A stretch of DNA of 64,000 nt from Sarcina sp034439435 (GTDB taxonomy: Bacteria > Bacillota > Clostridia > Clostridiales > Clostridiaceae), in NCBI RefSeq assembly GCF_034439435.1, contig NZ_JAPCKJ010000001.1, positions 310,001 through 374,000 on the forward strand, in the 5' to 3' direction. Below the pieces are notes generated by a model. The model saw nothing but the letters and a program-made list of their open reading frames with translations, did no database searches and was not told the DNA's origin. A program made the position numbers and the translations under genes. This document shows positions 16,385 through 26,172 of the stretch, in pieces. Within the stretch, counting starts at the first letter, position 1, and the number at the start of each line of letters is the position of its first letter.

Positions 16385-17314
16385 TTAAAATGCTAAGAAA
16401 TACATTAATGCTATATGTATCACTAACAAAATTATAGCAAATAAACTTTGACATTTCATAACCACATTCTTGTCTTTTGTCTCTAATAAAGCCGCTGGCA
16501 TTACATTGAAATTCGCCGCCATTGGTGTTAATAATGTTCCACAGTAACCTGCTGTTAAGGCTAAAGCCCCTGCTATAGCAACATTAGCACCTTGAGCAAA
16601 TACAAATGGTAATCCTATTCCCACAGTTATAACTGAGAAGGCTGCGAAGGCATTTCCCATTATCATAGTAAATACAGCCATTCCTACACAGTAAGCTGTT
16701 ACACCAGCTAGTATGTGTCCTTCAGGAATAAAATTAGATATTCCTGATGATATAACATCTCCAACTCCTGCCGCAGTAAATACTGTTCCTAAGGCTGCTA
16801 AAAGTTGAGGTAATATACTTGTAGATCCAACTGACTGAACCATTCTATTACTATCTTCTACTAAATGCTTAGGCTTAGCTTTTAATACTACAAATGTTGT
16901 TATTACAGCTGCCACGGAAGCTATACCTATAGCGACTGTTCCTGATAAACTTGTAAATTGTGCAATCACTAAAGAACCTATTGCTATTACAATCGAAGGT
17001 AAAAAAATCTTATTTTTTAATTTTTTAGCCTGCAGTTCTGCAAAATCTACATTAGGCAGCTTTAAGTTTCCTATATTAACTTGTTTACTTGCAGTTAATA
17101 CACCTATAACTAAAAGTAAAGCTCCTATTACTACAGGTGGAATGGCTCCTCCAGCTATAAAAATAATTGATAGTATTGTCCAAAAGACTGCCGTTCCTAT
17201 TCTAGTTTTATGTTCTTTATCTCTTAATGTATCAATTGCCGTATTTAACATTAAAAGACCTACAATTATATAAAAGATTTCAAGTAATACATTAGAAATC
17301 ACTTCCATATTCAT
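16385..17314 (-). CDS. 5-oxoproline transporter subunit, DUF979 family
   Basis: 309 residues and about 9-10 membrane segments; the C-terminal half has conserved Gly/Pro-rich stretches (AGYCGTLLTPMAANFNVMPAALLE). It is the DUF979 partner of the DUF969 protein encoded 12 bases upstream. These two families occur together and often beside pcp, and have been named 5-oxoproline transporter subunits on that basis. ATG at 17314 with AGAGGTGAAAG upstream. Family call is firm; substrate rests on context. Confidence 0.85.
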   Translation of the reverse strand: MNMEVISNVLLEIFYIIVGLLMLNTAIDTLRDKEHKTRIGTAVFWTILSIIFIAGGAIPPVVIGALLLVIGVLTASKQVNIGNLKLPNVDFAELQAKKLKNKIFLPSIVIAIGSLVIAQFTSLSGTVAIGIASVAAVITTFVVLKAKPKHLVEDSNRMVQSVGSTSILPQLLAALGTVFTAAGVGDVISSGISNFIPEGHILAGVTAYCVGMAVFTMIMGNAFAAFSVITVGIGLPFVFAQGANVAIAGALALTAGYCGTLLTPMAANFNVMPAALLETKDKNVVMKCQSLFAIILLVIHIALMYFLAF

Positions 17315-17326
17315 TAGCTTTCACCT

Positions 17327-18007
17327 CTACTTTACTTCTTCTTTGTTCTTTGATAAGTTTTTACTTAACTTTTTATCCAATAACCTATTTTGTAATACTC
17401 CTAGTATTAAAGCTATTATAGCTATTGGCACTGAAGCCTTTGCTATTTCTAAAGTACTAACTCCATATCCTAATTCCTGTAATGTTCCAGCTATTAAAAG
17501 AACTCCTGAACTTGCTAAGAATACGTTTTGGCCAAAGAAGTTTCCATAGTTATCCATAGCCGCTGCTGTTCCCTTTATTAAGTCTTCGCTCTTATCGTCT
17601 AGCTTTCCATATTTGCTTACAGCTGCTCCTTGAGCCATTGGATTTATAAGAGGTCTTATAAACTGTGCTTGTCCACTTAATCTTAAAGAAACCGCTGTTC
17701 CAACTTCTCTTATGAATAAATAACAACTTAAAAGTTTTCCAGTTGACATATTTTTCATATTTTTTATTAAAGTTATAGCTCTTTCTTTTAAACCAAATCT
17801 CTCACACATACCGATTACAGGTAAGGTCAAAATAAATAAAGTCATATGTCTTTGACTTACAAAAGTTGAACCTAATTTTTCTAATATTTCATATACACTC
17901 ATGTCTGCTACTAATCCAGTAGCTAAACCAGCAACTAACACAACAGCTATAGTATCAAATTTTAGTGCAAATCCTATTATTACGATTAATATTCCTATTA
18001 GTTCCAA
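17327..18007 (-). CDS. 5-oxoproline transporter subunit, DUF969 family
   Basis: 226 residues and about six membrane segments. Conserved DUF969 stretches: HMTLFILTLPVIGMCERFGLKERA and RLSGQAQFIRPLINPMAQGAA, plus NYGNFFGQNVFLASSGVLL. Starts at TTG (18007), preceded by AGGGGAGA at good spacing. First gene of the operon, so its promoter lies in the 244-base gap before clpB's terminator. Likely forms one membrane complex with the DUF979 protein. Confidence 0.85.
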   Translation of the reverse strand: MELIGILIVIIGFALKFDTIAVVLVAGLATGLVADMSVYEILEKLGSTFVSQRHMTLFILTLPVIGMCERFGLKERAITLIKNMKNMSTGKLLSCYLFIREVGTAVSLRLSGQAQFIRPLINPMAQGAAVSKYGKLDDKSEDLIKGTAAAMDNYGNFFGQNVFLASSGVLLIAGTLQELGYGVSTLEIAKASVPIAIIALILGVLQNRLLDKKLSKNLSKNKEEVK

Positions 18008-18206
18008 TATTATCTCCCCTTTTCAATTTATCATCTTAATACCATTAAAATTTTTATTTCGTTATTTTAAAATTATTATAACCATAAATTTATCAATTTT
18101 CTACAGTTTTTTATGAATATTTTTAAAATTATCTATATTTTTATTATCATTTTAATTTTGTTATTAATTTATTTAAAGTTTATTCAAAATTTAAACAAAC
18201 AAAAAA

Positions 18207-18240
18207 AAAGAAACCATAGGTCTAAACCTATAATTTCTTT
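18207..18240 (-). terminator. clpB terminator
   Basis: AAAGAAA-TT-ATAGGT with the loop TTAG and the matching ACCTAT...TTTCTTT arm on the minus strand, then nine T's. It starts 11 bases after the clpB stop. Confidence 0.88.
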
Positions 18241-18251
18241 TAATTAATATT

Positions 18252-20852
18252 CTATTTTCTAGAAACTATAATTTTTCCATCTTCTCCATCTACTAAAGCA
18301 ATAGATCCATCATAAATTTCTCCAGAAATTATCTTCTTAGCAATTTTAGTTTCTAATACATTACTTATATATCTCTTTAATGGTCTAGCTCCATATACTG
18401 GATCATATCCTTCTTCAGCTAATATATCTTTAGCTGTATTAGTAACTTCAAGAGTTATATTTCTTTCTTTTAATCTATTTTCAACACCTTTTAAGAAGAT
18501 ATCTATAATTTTCTTAATACCTTCACTACTTAAAGGTCTAAACATTATGATTTCATCTACTCTGTTTAAGAACTCTGGTTTGAATCTTAATTTCATTTCA
18601 TTCATAACATTTTCTCTAATATCTTCTTCTATACCTTCAGTAGATTTATTTTCTAATAAGTAGCTACTTCCTATATTAGAAGTCATAATTATTATAGTAT
18701 TCTTAAAGTCAACAGTTTTACCTTTGTTATCTGTTAATCTACCGTCATCTAATATTTGAAGGAATAGGTTAAATACGTCATCATGAGCTTTTTCTATTTC
18801 ATCAAATAATATTACTGAATATGGGTTTCTTCTAACAGCCTCTGTTAATTGACCACCTTCTTCATATCCAACATATCCTGGAGGAGGGCCTATTAATCTA
18901 GATACAGCATGTTTTTCCATGTATTCAGACATATCTATTCTAATAATATTATCTTCACTATCAAATAAGTCTCTTGCTAAAGTTTTTGCAAGTTCTGTTT
19001 TACCAACACCAGTAGGTCCTAAGAATATAAATGATCCTATTGGTTTTCTTTCATCTTTAAGACCTGCTCTAGCTCTTATTACTGCATTAGCAACAGCAGT
19101 TGTAGCTTCATCTTGACCAATTACTCTTTTTCTTAAATCTTCTTCTAATCTTAAAAGTTTTTCTCTTTGACTTTCAACTAATTTTGTAACAGGAATTCCA
19201 GTCCATTTTGAAATTATTTCTGAAATTTCATTTTCAGTAACTTCTTCTTTTAATAATGCATTATCATTATCTTTTTCCATGTGAACTTCTTGTTCTTTTA
19301 TTTGACGTTCAAGCTCTGGAATTCTACCATATTTAAGTTCTGCAACTTTATTTAAATCATATTCTCTTTCATATTTTTCAACTAATCCTCTTGCTTCATC
19401 TAAGTTAGCTTTTAAATCTCTAATTGCTGAAATATGAGCTTTTTCTTTTTCATATTTAATTGTCATTTCATCATTTTTATTTTGAAGATCAGCAAGTTCT
19501 TTTTCTAATGCAACTAATCTATCTTTAGATGCTTCATCGCTTTCTTTTGATAAGGCTTCTTTTTCAGTTTCAAGCATTAAAATCTTTCTTCTTAAAATAT
19601 CTAACTCAGTTGGAAGAGAGTCTATCTCACTTCTTACCATAGCACCAGCTTCGTCTATTAAATCTATAGCTTTATCTGGTAAATATCTATCTTGAATATA
19701 TCTATGAGAAAGTTTTGCCGCAGCTACTATTGCTGAGTCATGGATTCTAATTCCATGGTGAATTTCAAATCTTTCTTTTAATCCTCTTAAAATTGATATA
19801 GTTTCTTCAACTGTTGGTTCTTCAACTATAATTGGTTGGAATCTTCTTTCTAAAGCTTTATCTTTTTCAATATATTGTCTATATTCATCAAAGGTTGTAG
19901 CTCCTATACAATGTAGTTCTCCTCTTGCAAGCATTGGTTTAATTAAGTTTCCTGCATCCATTGCACCATCTGTTTTACCAGCACCTACAATTGTGTGAAT
20001 TTCATCTATGAATAAAAGAATTTTCCCTTCTGAACTTTGAACTTCTTTTAATACAGCTTTTAATCTTTCTTCAAATTCTCCTCTGTATTTTGCACCAGCT
20101 ATTAAAGCTCCCATATCTAATGAAATGATAACTTTTTCTTTTAATCCTTCTGGTACATCTCCTCTTACAATTCTCTCAGCTAGTCCTTCAACTATAGCAG
20201 TTTTACCTACTCCAGGTTCCCCTATTAGTATTGGATTATTTTTAGTTTTTCTTGAAAGAATTCTAACGGCTCTTCTTATTTCTTCATCTCTTCCTATAAC
20301 AGGATCTAATTTATGTTGTTTTGCAAGTTCTATTAAATTAGTTCCGTATTTATCTAATGCTTCATAAGTTCCTTCTGGATCTTGTGAGTCAACTCTTTGA
20401 CTTCCTCTAACTTCATTTAAAACTTTTAGGAATCCATCTTTAGTTATATTATATTTTCTTAAGATTTCTCCTACAGCTCCATTTTTATCTATATCCATTA
20501 TTGCAAGCATTACATGCTCAACACTTATATATGAATCCTCAAATTGTTTTGAGATTTCTTCTGCTTTTATTAATACTTCATTTATTCTTCTTGTTGCAGT
20601 CACTCCTGATGATTGAGCTGCTTCACCTAAAACCTTAGGCATTCTATCTATTTGAACATGAATGTCTCTTTTTAATGACTCAATATTAACACCCATTTTT
20701 TCAAATATATTAGGAATTAGACCATCTTTTTGATTCACTAATGCTGAAAATAAGTGAATTACATCTAGTTGTTGATTATTATATTTAACTGCAATTTCAT
20801 AAGCATCATTTAAGCTTTGTTGTACTCTTAATGTCATTTTATCTGCATTCAT
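18252..20852 (-). CDS. clpB: ATP-dependent disaggregase chaperone ClpB
   Basis: 866 residues, full length. Clp N domain (1-~145), AAA1 with Walker A GEPGVGKT and Walker B LLFIDEIHT, the long coiled-coil middle domain (~400-525, E/K-rich) that separates ClpB from ClpC, and AAA2 with GPTGVGKT and VILFDEIEK. It unfolds aggregated proteins with DnaK in the cytoplasm. ATG with GAGGTGAT upstream. Single gene under a promoter overlapped by a CtsR box. Confidence 0.97.
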   Translation of the reverse strand: MNADKMTLRVQQSLNDAYEIAVKYNNQQLDVIHLFSALVNQKDGLIPNIFEKMGVNIESLKRDIHVQIDRMPKVLGEAAQSSGVTATRRINEVLIKAEEISKQFEDSYISVEHVMLAIMDIDKNGAVGEILRKYNITKDGFLKVLNEVRGSQRVDSQDPEGTYEALDKYGTNLIELAKQHKLDPVIGRDEEIRRAVRILSRKTKNNPILIGEPGVGKTAIVEGLAERIVRGDVPEGLKEKVIISLDMGALIAGAKYRGEFEERLKAVLKEVQSSEGKILLFIDEIHTIVGAGKTDGAMDAGNLIKPMLARGELHCIGATTFDEYRQYIEKDKALERRFQPIIVEEPTVEETISILRGLKERFEIHHGIRIHDSAIVAAAKLSHRYIQDRYLPDKAIDLIDEAGAMVRSEIDSLPTELDILRRKILMLETEKEALSKESDEASKDRLVALEKELADLQNKNDEMTIKYEKEKAHISAIRDLKANLDEARGLVEKYEREYDLNKVAELKYGRIPELERQIKEQEVHMEKDNDNALLKEEVTENEISEIISKWTGIPVTKLVESQREKLLRLEEDLRKRVIGQDEATTAVANAVIRARAGLKDERKPIGSFIFLGPTGVGKTELAKTLARDLFDSEDNIIRIDMSEYMEKHAVSRLIGPPPGYVGYEEGGQLTEAVRRNPYSVILFDEIEKAHDDVFNLFLQILDDGRLTDNKGKTVDFKNTIIIMTSNIGSSYLLENKSTEGIEEDIRENVMNEMKLRFKPEFLNRVDEIIMFRPLSSEGIKKIIDIFLKGVENRLKERNITLEVTNTAKDILAEEGYDPVYGARPLKRYISNVLETKIAKKIISGEIYDGSIALVDGEDGKIIVSRK

Positions 20853-20893
20853 TTTATCACCTCAATATTCTCTTGTTTGTATCTTATGTAATA

Positions 20894-20923
20894 ATAATAC
20901 TATAATAGTCAAAGAAAGTCAAA
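20894..20923 (-). promoter_or_regulatory. clpB promoter with CtsR operator
   Basis: AGTCAAAGAAAGTCAAA on the plus strand (20907-20923) is an exact match to the CtsR tandem heptad RGTCAAA-NAN-RGTCAAA. On the minus strand it overlaps TTGACT (20922-20917), 17 bases, TATTAT (20899-20894). CtsR would block the promoter until heat or protein stress. The rest of the 335-base gap to 21187 is AT-rich and shows nothing else clear. Confidence 0.9.
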
Positions 20924-21187
20924 GTCTATTTTTAACTTTTAATTTTTTTCCTATTATCTTAATTAATAAGCTCTTTTCTTTATAAACTATTACTTAATAA
21001 TAATTTATATTAATAATTTTTAAACTAATCCCCTATTTAAATAAGAAAATATATTTTTATTTCAAAAAAATAGCAAAATTATAAATATATTATTTTAAAT
21101 TCCTATATTGTTATCCTTAATATATGTTGATATTATTAAACTATACTGACTTTAACAACTTTAACTAATAAGGATGGTGTTTTAAAT

Positions 21188-22729
21188 TTGGAATTAAAAG
21201 TTTTTGAATTTACTAAAAGTACTTTGGAATTACTTAAGGATATAAAAAAGGAACTTGCATATAGTGCAAATCTATTAGATGATTTTTTCTATTCCTTACT
21301 AGAAAATTCTTGTGAAGGTTTTTTTAATATATCAACTAGAGTAAAATCAGCTTCAAGCTTAAGAGAAAAGATAATAAGACATAATTATTATCTAAAATAT
21401 GAATCTTCTAAAGATTTATTTGAAAATTTATCTGATTTAATAGGAGTAAGGATAGAATGTAGATTTATAGAAGATGAGGAGCATATTTTTAAATTCATAA
21501 GAACAGTTTTTAACTGTATTAATGAAGATGGTTTCTCTTATTCATCTCAAAGTCCTAATATATTTTTAGATTTAAATGAGCATCAGCCTTTAAAACAAAA
21601 GAATGGTTTTGAATTATATAGAATAGATGGTTTTATTATTAATGAAGGAGAAAAATTTAACTTTGAACTTCAAATAAAATCAATGGTAAATAATTTTTGG
21701 GGAGAAATAGAACATAAAATCATCTATAAAAATTATAATATGATTTTAGGTGATAAGTTTTATAAAAATATACTTCATTCTATTAAAAACAACTTATGCC
21801 TAATAGATAATCAACTCCTTACAATATTTAATCATGTTAATTCCAACATGGATAATGCTCCTGGTATGGGAATTAAAAAAGAAGGTATAGAACTTCTTTT
21901 ATCTAAAATGATTTATGATATCTATTCTTCTAAAGTAAAAAATGAATTAGGAATATCAGTTGACTTTAGAAATGCATGCGATATAATAATTGATTACATA
22001 TTTACAAAAAATAATTGTAATACCTCTCAAGAGTACTACACCGCTTTTATAGATACTTCTGTAAGATTAAATGAGGTATTTAAAAATTCTATTTCTTTTA
22101 AAAACGAATTATCTATTGGAAAAGAACCTTTAGATTTTGATTCAGATTTTTCTATTTCTGTAGGAAATAAATTGGCTCATGCAATGAACTATGATTTTCA
22201 CTGGAATCTATTTTTTAAAATATTATTTGAAATAGAACCTGGTAATAATAGAGAAGACTTCTATTCATTTATAAGCTATTTAGAAACTATTTTTTCTAAA
22301 AGAGATTCTTATTTGAATCTATATTTAACCTTCTCATCTGATGAAGTTTCTATGATAAAGGAAGATATTTTAAGTGCTTTAAGCAAGGCATTTTTAGAAA
22401 TTGATTCTTTAAAATTCATATATAGAGATAAGCTTTCAGAAATATTTAATGCTCTTGATGAGCATGTTAAATTCTTATGTGAAAATATTAAGTCTTATGA
22501 GGATTATTCAGATCATAAATACTTATATACAGAATATCTTTACCTTAACGTATTAAGTATTTTTAATGCTGATATAAATATAAATTCAATTATTGAATTT
22601 GTTAATGAATTAAAAAATAGTAAGTGTAAACTTAGAATAAGCTATAAAGGAATTAAATTACTAGCTTCAAATAACATTAATTCTCCAATTAACACATGTG
22701 AACTTTTAGAACAAATTTATATTAGATAA
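21188..22729 (+). CDS. RelA/SpoT-domain (alarmone synthetase-like) protein with long C-terminal region
   Basis: 513 residues from a TTG start with AAGGATGG upstream. Residues ~45-200 are a synthetase domain of the small-alarmone-synthetase type: RVKSASSLREKI (51-62), the metal-binding Asp83 in LSDLIGVRIE, the catalytic-type Glu160 in FELQIKS, and FWGEIEHKIIYK (170-181). No HD hydrolase, TGS or ACT domain is present. Residues ~200-513 are a helical region I do not recognise; small RelP/RelQ proteins end near 210-250. It may make (p)ppGpp-like nucleotides under control of its tail. Alone in its unit. Confidence 0.8.
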   Translation: MELKVFEFTKSTLELLKDIKKELAYSANLLDDFFYSLLENSCEGFFNISTRVKSASSLREKIIRHNYYLKYESSKDLFENLSDLIGVRIECRFIEDEEHIFKFIRTVFNCINEDGFSYSSQSPNIFLDLNEHQPLKQKNGFELYRIDGFIINEGEKFNFELQIKSMVNNFWGEIEHKIIYKNYNMILGDKFYKNILHSIKNNLCLIDNQLLTIFNHVNSNMDNAPGMGIKKEGIELLLSKMIYDIYSSKVKNELGISVDFRNACDIIIDYIFTKNNCNTSQEYYTAFIDTSVRLNEVFKNSISFKNELSIGKEPLDFDSDFSISVGNKLAHAMNYDFHWNLFFKILFEIEPGNNREDFYSFISYLETIFSKRDSYLNLYLTFSSDEVSMIKEDILSALSKAFLEIDSLKFIYRDKLSEIFNALDEHVKFLCENIKSYEDYSDHKYLYTEYLYLNVLSIFNADININSIIEFVNELKNSKCKLRISYKGIKLLASNNINSPINTCELLEQIYIR

Positions 22730-22740
22730 TCAATAATTAA

Positions 22741-22779
22741 AATATCAGTCCACATAAATTTAATTATTGGACTGATATT
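22741..22779 (+). terminator. terminator of the RelA/SpoT-domain gene
   Basis: AATATCAGTCCA and TGGACTGATATT form a perfect 12-pair stem, followed by TTTTTC. Confidence 0.92.
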
Positions 22780-22805
22780 TTTTCATATACAAAGGAGGAA
22801 TTTTT

Positions 22806-24236
22806 ATGCACTTTTTTTTAAGCGCAATATTTTTAATAAATATTGTATTCATATTATCAATTATATTTCTTGAAAGGAAAAATCCCGCAACTACTTGGGC
22901 TTGGATTTTAATTCTAACATTTTTACCTATAATAGGATTTATTATTTATATTCTTTTTGGTCAAAATATAACACGTGAAAAAAACTTTAATAAAAAAATC
23001 ACAGATGATAAAACAAAGCAAAAATACTTAAATGAGTTTAAAAAGCATTTCAAATTAGATGATATTTCTTTGAAATATAAAGATCTAATAATGATGAACT
23101 TTAATAATGATAACTCAACTTATACTCAACGTAATGATATAGACTTATATTTTGATGCTCACAGACTTTTTGAAGAGATGATAAAGGAAGTAAAACAAGC
23201 AAAAGAGTTTATTCATATGGAATTTTATATTTTTAAAAGCGATGAAATTGGTAAAAAAGTATTAAAAGCCTTAACAGAAAAAGCTAAAGAGGGGGTTGAG
23301 GTAAAACTACTAGTAGACTCCATAGGTAACTCTATAGAAAAAAAATATATAGATGACTTTAAGGCTGCTGGTGGTGAGTTTAAAGTATTCTTTCCTGGCT
23401 TTTGCAAATATATAAACCTAAGAATAAACTATAGAAACCATAGAAAAATACTTGTTATAGATAGAAAAGTAGCTTTTCTAGGTGGATTTAATATTGGTGA
23501 TGAATACCTTGGAAGAGATAAAAAAATAGGTTATTGGCGTGATACTCATACTAAAATAAAGGGACTTGTAATAAATGATTTAGAAGGGAGATTCCTTCTT
23601 GACTGGAGTTATGCTAACGATTCAGATTTAAATATAGCCCTTAAAAAGTACTTCATACATCCTAATTCTTTAGATGTACCAGATAAAATTATTGGAGCTC
23701 AAATAGTTTCCTCAGGTCCTGACCATGTTGAACAACAGATTAAAAATGGTTATTTTAAAATTATAAATTCAGCAAAGAAAAATTTATTTATACAAACTCC
23801 ATATTTTGTACTAGATGAACCTATGCTTGAGGCCTTAAGGCTTTCAGCATTATCCGGAGTTGATGTTAAAATAATGCTTCCTGGAAACCCTGACCATAAA
23901 TTTATGGGATGGATAGCTAATTCATATTTTGAATCTTTATTAAAATCAGGTGCAAAAATTTATCTATACCAAAAGGGTTTTTTACATGCTAAAACGATAG
24001 TAGCGGACTCCTCTATATGCAGTATAGGAACTGCTAATATGGATATTAGAAGCTTTTCTTTAAACTTTGAAAGTAATATATTTATATACAACGAAGAACT
24101 TTCAAAAGCTATGGAAGATCAATTCTTTAAAGATTTAGAATTCTGTGAGAGAGTTACTCTTGAAAAATTTGAAAAACGTTCTATTGTATCAAAAGTTGGT
24201 GAATCCGTAATAAGATTGGTTTCTCCTTTAATGTAA
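22806..24236 (+). CDS. cls: cardiolipin synthase
   Basis: 476 residues, two N-terminal membrane helices (1-~60, including the NPATTWAWIL motif) and two phospholipase-D HKD sites: NHRKILVIDRKVAFLGGFNIGDEY (about 213-236) and HAKTIVADSSICSIGTANMDIRS (about 394-416). It joins two phosphatidylglycerols into cardiolipin. ATG follows AAAGGAGG. Its own terminator is just downstream; the preceding gene's terminator lies 27 bases upstream, so its promoter is not obvious and may lie in that hairpin region or read through. Confidence 0.95.
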   Translation: MHFFLSAIFLINIVFILSIIFLERKNPATTWAWILILTFLPIIGFIIYILFGQNITREKNFNKKITDDKTKQKYLNEFKKHFKLDDISLKYKDLIMMNFNNDNSTYTQRNDIDLYFDAHRLFEEMIKEVKQAKEFIHMEFYIFKSDEIGKKVLKALTEKAKEGVEVKLLVDSIGNSIEKKYIDDFKAAGGEFKVFFPGFCKYINLRINYRNHRKILVIDRKVAFLGGFNIGDEYLGRDKKIGYWRDTHTKIKGLVINDLEGRFLLDWSYANDSDLNIALKKYFIHPNSLDVPDKIIGAQIVSSGPDHVEQQIKNGYFKIINSAKKNLFIQTPYFVLDEPMLEALRLSALSGVDVKIMLPGNPDHKFMGWIANSYFESLLKSGAKIYLYQKGFLHAKTIVADSSICSIGTANMDIRSFSLNFESNIFIYNEELSKAMEDQFFKDLEFCERVTLEKFEKRSIVSKVGESVIRLVSPLM

Positions 24237-24240
24237 TAAA

Positions 24241-24276
24241 AAAATACAGCATATATAAAAATATATGCTGTATTTT
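24241..24276. terminator. cls terminator
   Basis: AAAATACAGCATATAT and ATATATGCTGTATTTT, a 16-pair perfect stem with an AAAA loop. Symmetric, so it could also serve the convergent FAD gene. Confidence 0.9.
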
Positions 24277-24331
24277 TATTTCTCTTTAATTCTAAACTTT
24301 TAAATTATCTTAAATTAAATAAAAAAATTCA

Positions 24332-25948
24332 TTATTCTTCTTTAAAATACACTTCAATGTCATCCTTTAATTCGACCATTATCATTTTATCCATATTTTC
24401 ATTTATATTTGGATAATCACTTCTATAATGAGATCCCCTACTTTCTTTTCTAAGATCAATTGCTTTTAGTATAGCTTTACACAATAATATATTATTTTCT
24501 AACCTATATGAATTCCTTACACTTTCAATATTAATATCTTTCTTATATATAAATTCCTTAGACATTTTATTTAATTTTGAAATTGCATTTTTTACACCTA
24601 TTTCATTTTTTTCTATCATTGCATTTTTAAACATTATTTCTTGAACTTCTGAAATAAGTTCTTCTGCCCTATCTATCTCATATAGTTCAAATTCTACTTC
24701 ATCTTTATCACTTAAGTTTTTATTTTCAGCATACCTACTGGCACTTTCTCCAGCTATCTTTCCAAAAACAAGACCATTCGCTGTAGATAATCCACCTATT
24801 CTATCTGCACCATGCATACCTCCAGTGCACTCTCCTGCTGCAAATAATCCATTTATCTTTGTTTCTGCTTTTTTGCTTATGCTAATTCCACCGTTTGCTG
24901 CATGAAAGAATATTCCAATATTTATTTGATCCTCTATAGTAAGACTCTTATTTTCTTTTAACCACTTGAAATAGACTTCAATAAATTCTGGCATATTATC
25001 TTTCAAACTATCTTTATATCTAACAGCGACTCCATTTTTATTTTTCATAAACTCCTTAAATATAGCATAATCAATATCTTTAGAGGTTAATCTTGAAGTA
25101 AAAGGTCCATAAGTTGATCTTTCCTGAAGCTTTTCTTCTAAATTTTTAAATATACTTTCACCTATTTCATTTCTAGCCTCTATATATTTAAATGTCTTTT
25201 CATTAAATATAGTCTTCGGACATGGTTTTATATATCCTGGCATCATTTGCATAAATTCTATATTAACCAATTTACACCCCGCTTTTAATGCTAAGGACTG
25301 TCCCATGCCTGTTATATCACTAGTATTTAATCTATATTTAAATAATCCACCTATTCCTCCTGAGGCAATTACAAGTGCTTTACATTTTATAAACTCAAGT
25401 TTATTCAACTTACTAATAACGATTACACCAGAAACATTATTATTTTCTATTACTATATCAATTACCTCTGAAAAAGGATATTTTTCAACTTTATTGCTTT
25501 CTAATTTCTCATTTAAAATTTTCTTTGCACTTTCAAATAAAATTCCATTCCAATTTCTATTTTTATGATCAAAGCACGGAATAAATTCCTTTTCTCCTGC
25601 ATTATTAGCTTGTTTAAGTTTAACATTCATTTCTTTTAATGACTCTATACTTGGATTGATATTTTTCACAAAAATCTCTACTAATTCTCTATCTATAACA
25701 TTACAGCCAACTTCTTTAATTGTATTAGCTAAATCTTCTTCATCAATTTCATTTTCTGGTCCTATTAATCCTAATCCCCATGTGCCAGGATAAAAACTTG
25801 AACCTGAAAATATATTTGCACTACTTGCAATTATTACTCTTTGTCCATTATTGGATGCTTGAATTGCAGCCATAATTCCTGCAATCCCAGCTCCCATTAC
25901 AAAAACATCACATTCTTTAACTTTTTTCAATTTCATTTTTTCTCTCAT
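24332..25948 (-). CDS. FAD-dependent oxidoreductase of the fumarate reductase / L-aspartate oxidase family
   Basis: 538 residues. FAD-binding VMGAGIAGIMAAIQA near the N-terminus, LVIASGGIGGLF, the HGADRIGGLSTANGLVFGKIAGESA block (about 385-410) and a C-terminal helical domain with ESRGSHYRSDYP, typical of FrdA/NadB/AprA flavoproteins. The substrate cannot be fixed: no heme/FeS partner subunit and no nadA/nadC are next to it. ATG with GTGAGG upstream. It lies 224 bases downstream of hemL with repeat copy C in between, so it may be a separate unit. Confidence 0.78.
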   Translation of the reverse strand: MREKMKLKKVKECDVFVMGAGIAGIMAAIQASNNGQRVIIASSANIFSGSSFYPGTWGLGLIGPENEIDEEDLANTIKEVGCNVIDRELVEIFVKNINPSIESLKEMNVKLKQANNAGEKEFIPCFDHKNRNWNGILFESAKKILNEKLESNKVEKYPFSEVIDIVIENNNVSGVIVISKLNKLEFIKCKALVIASGGIGGLFKYRLNTSDITGMGQSLALKAGCKLVNIEFMQMMPGYIKPCPKTIFNEKTFKYIEARNEIGESIFKNLEEKLQERSTYGPFTSRLTSKDIDYAIFKEFMKNKNGVAVRYKDSLKDNMPEFIEVYFKWLKENKSLTIEDQINIGIFFHAANGGISISKKAETKINGLFAAGECTGGMHGADRIGGLSTANGLVFGKIAGESASRYAENKNLSDKDEVEFELYEIDRAEELISEVQEIMFKNAMIEKNEIGVKNAISKLNKMSKEFIYKKDINIESVRNSYRLENNILLCKAILKAIDLRKESRGSHYRSDYPNINENMDKMIMVELKDDIEVYFKEE

Positions 25949-26033
25949 AAAAAATCCTCACATTAATTAAATTTCATATACCCTTTATTTATTATTCATT
26001 TTCTAAAATTAATTTTTCTTTATTTAAAAATTA

Positions 26034-26164
26034 AGCTCTGTTTTAAACTAGTGTTGATTTATAGATATAGGTGTCCAACTATCTTAATTAGCAATATAAA
26101 CTCTTTATGAAACTAAGTTAGTTCTTACTATATCTAAAAATCAACATTCATTTAAAACAAAGCT
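26034..26164. repeat. palindromic intergenic repeat, copy C (longest)
   Basis: About 131 bp. The left arm AGCTCTGTTTTAAACTAG then TGTTGATTTATAGATAT is matched by the right arm ATATCTAAAAATCAACATTC then ATTTAAAACAAAGCT. The central ~60 bases differ from the other copies. It ends 9 bases from the hemL stop codon. Confidence 0.85.
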
Positions 26165-26172
26165 AAAAATTA

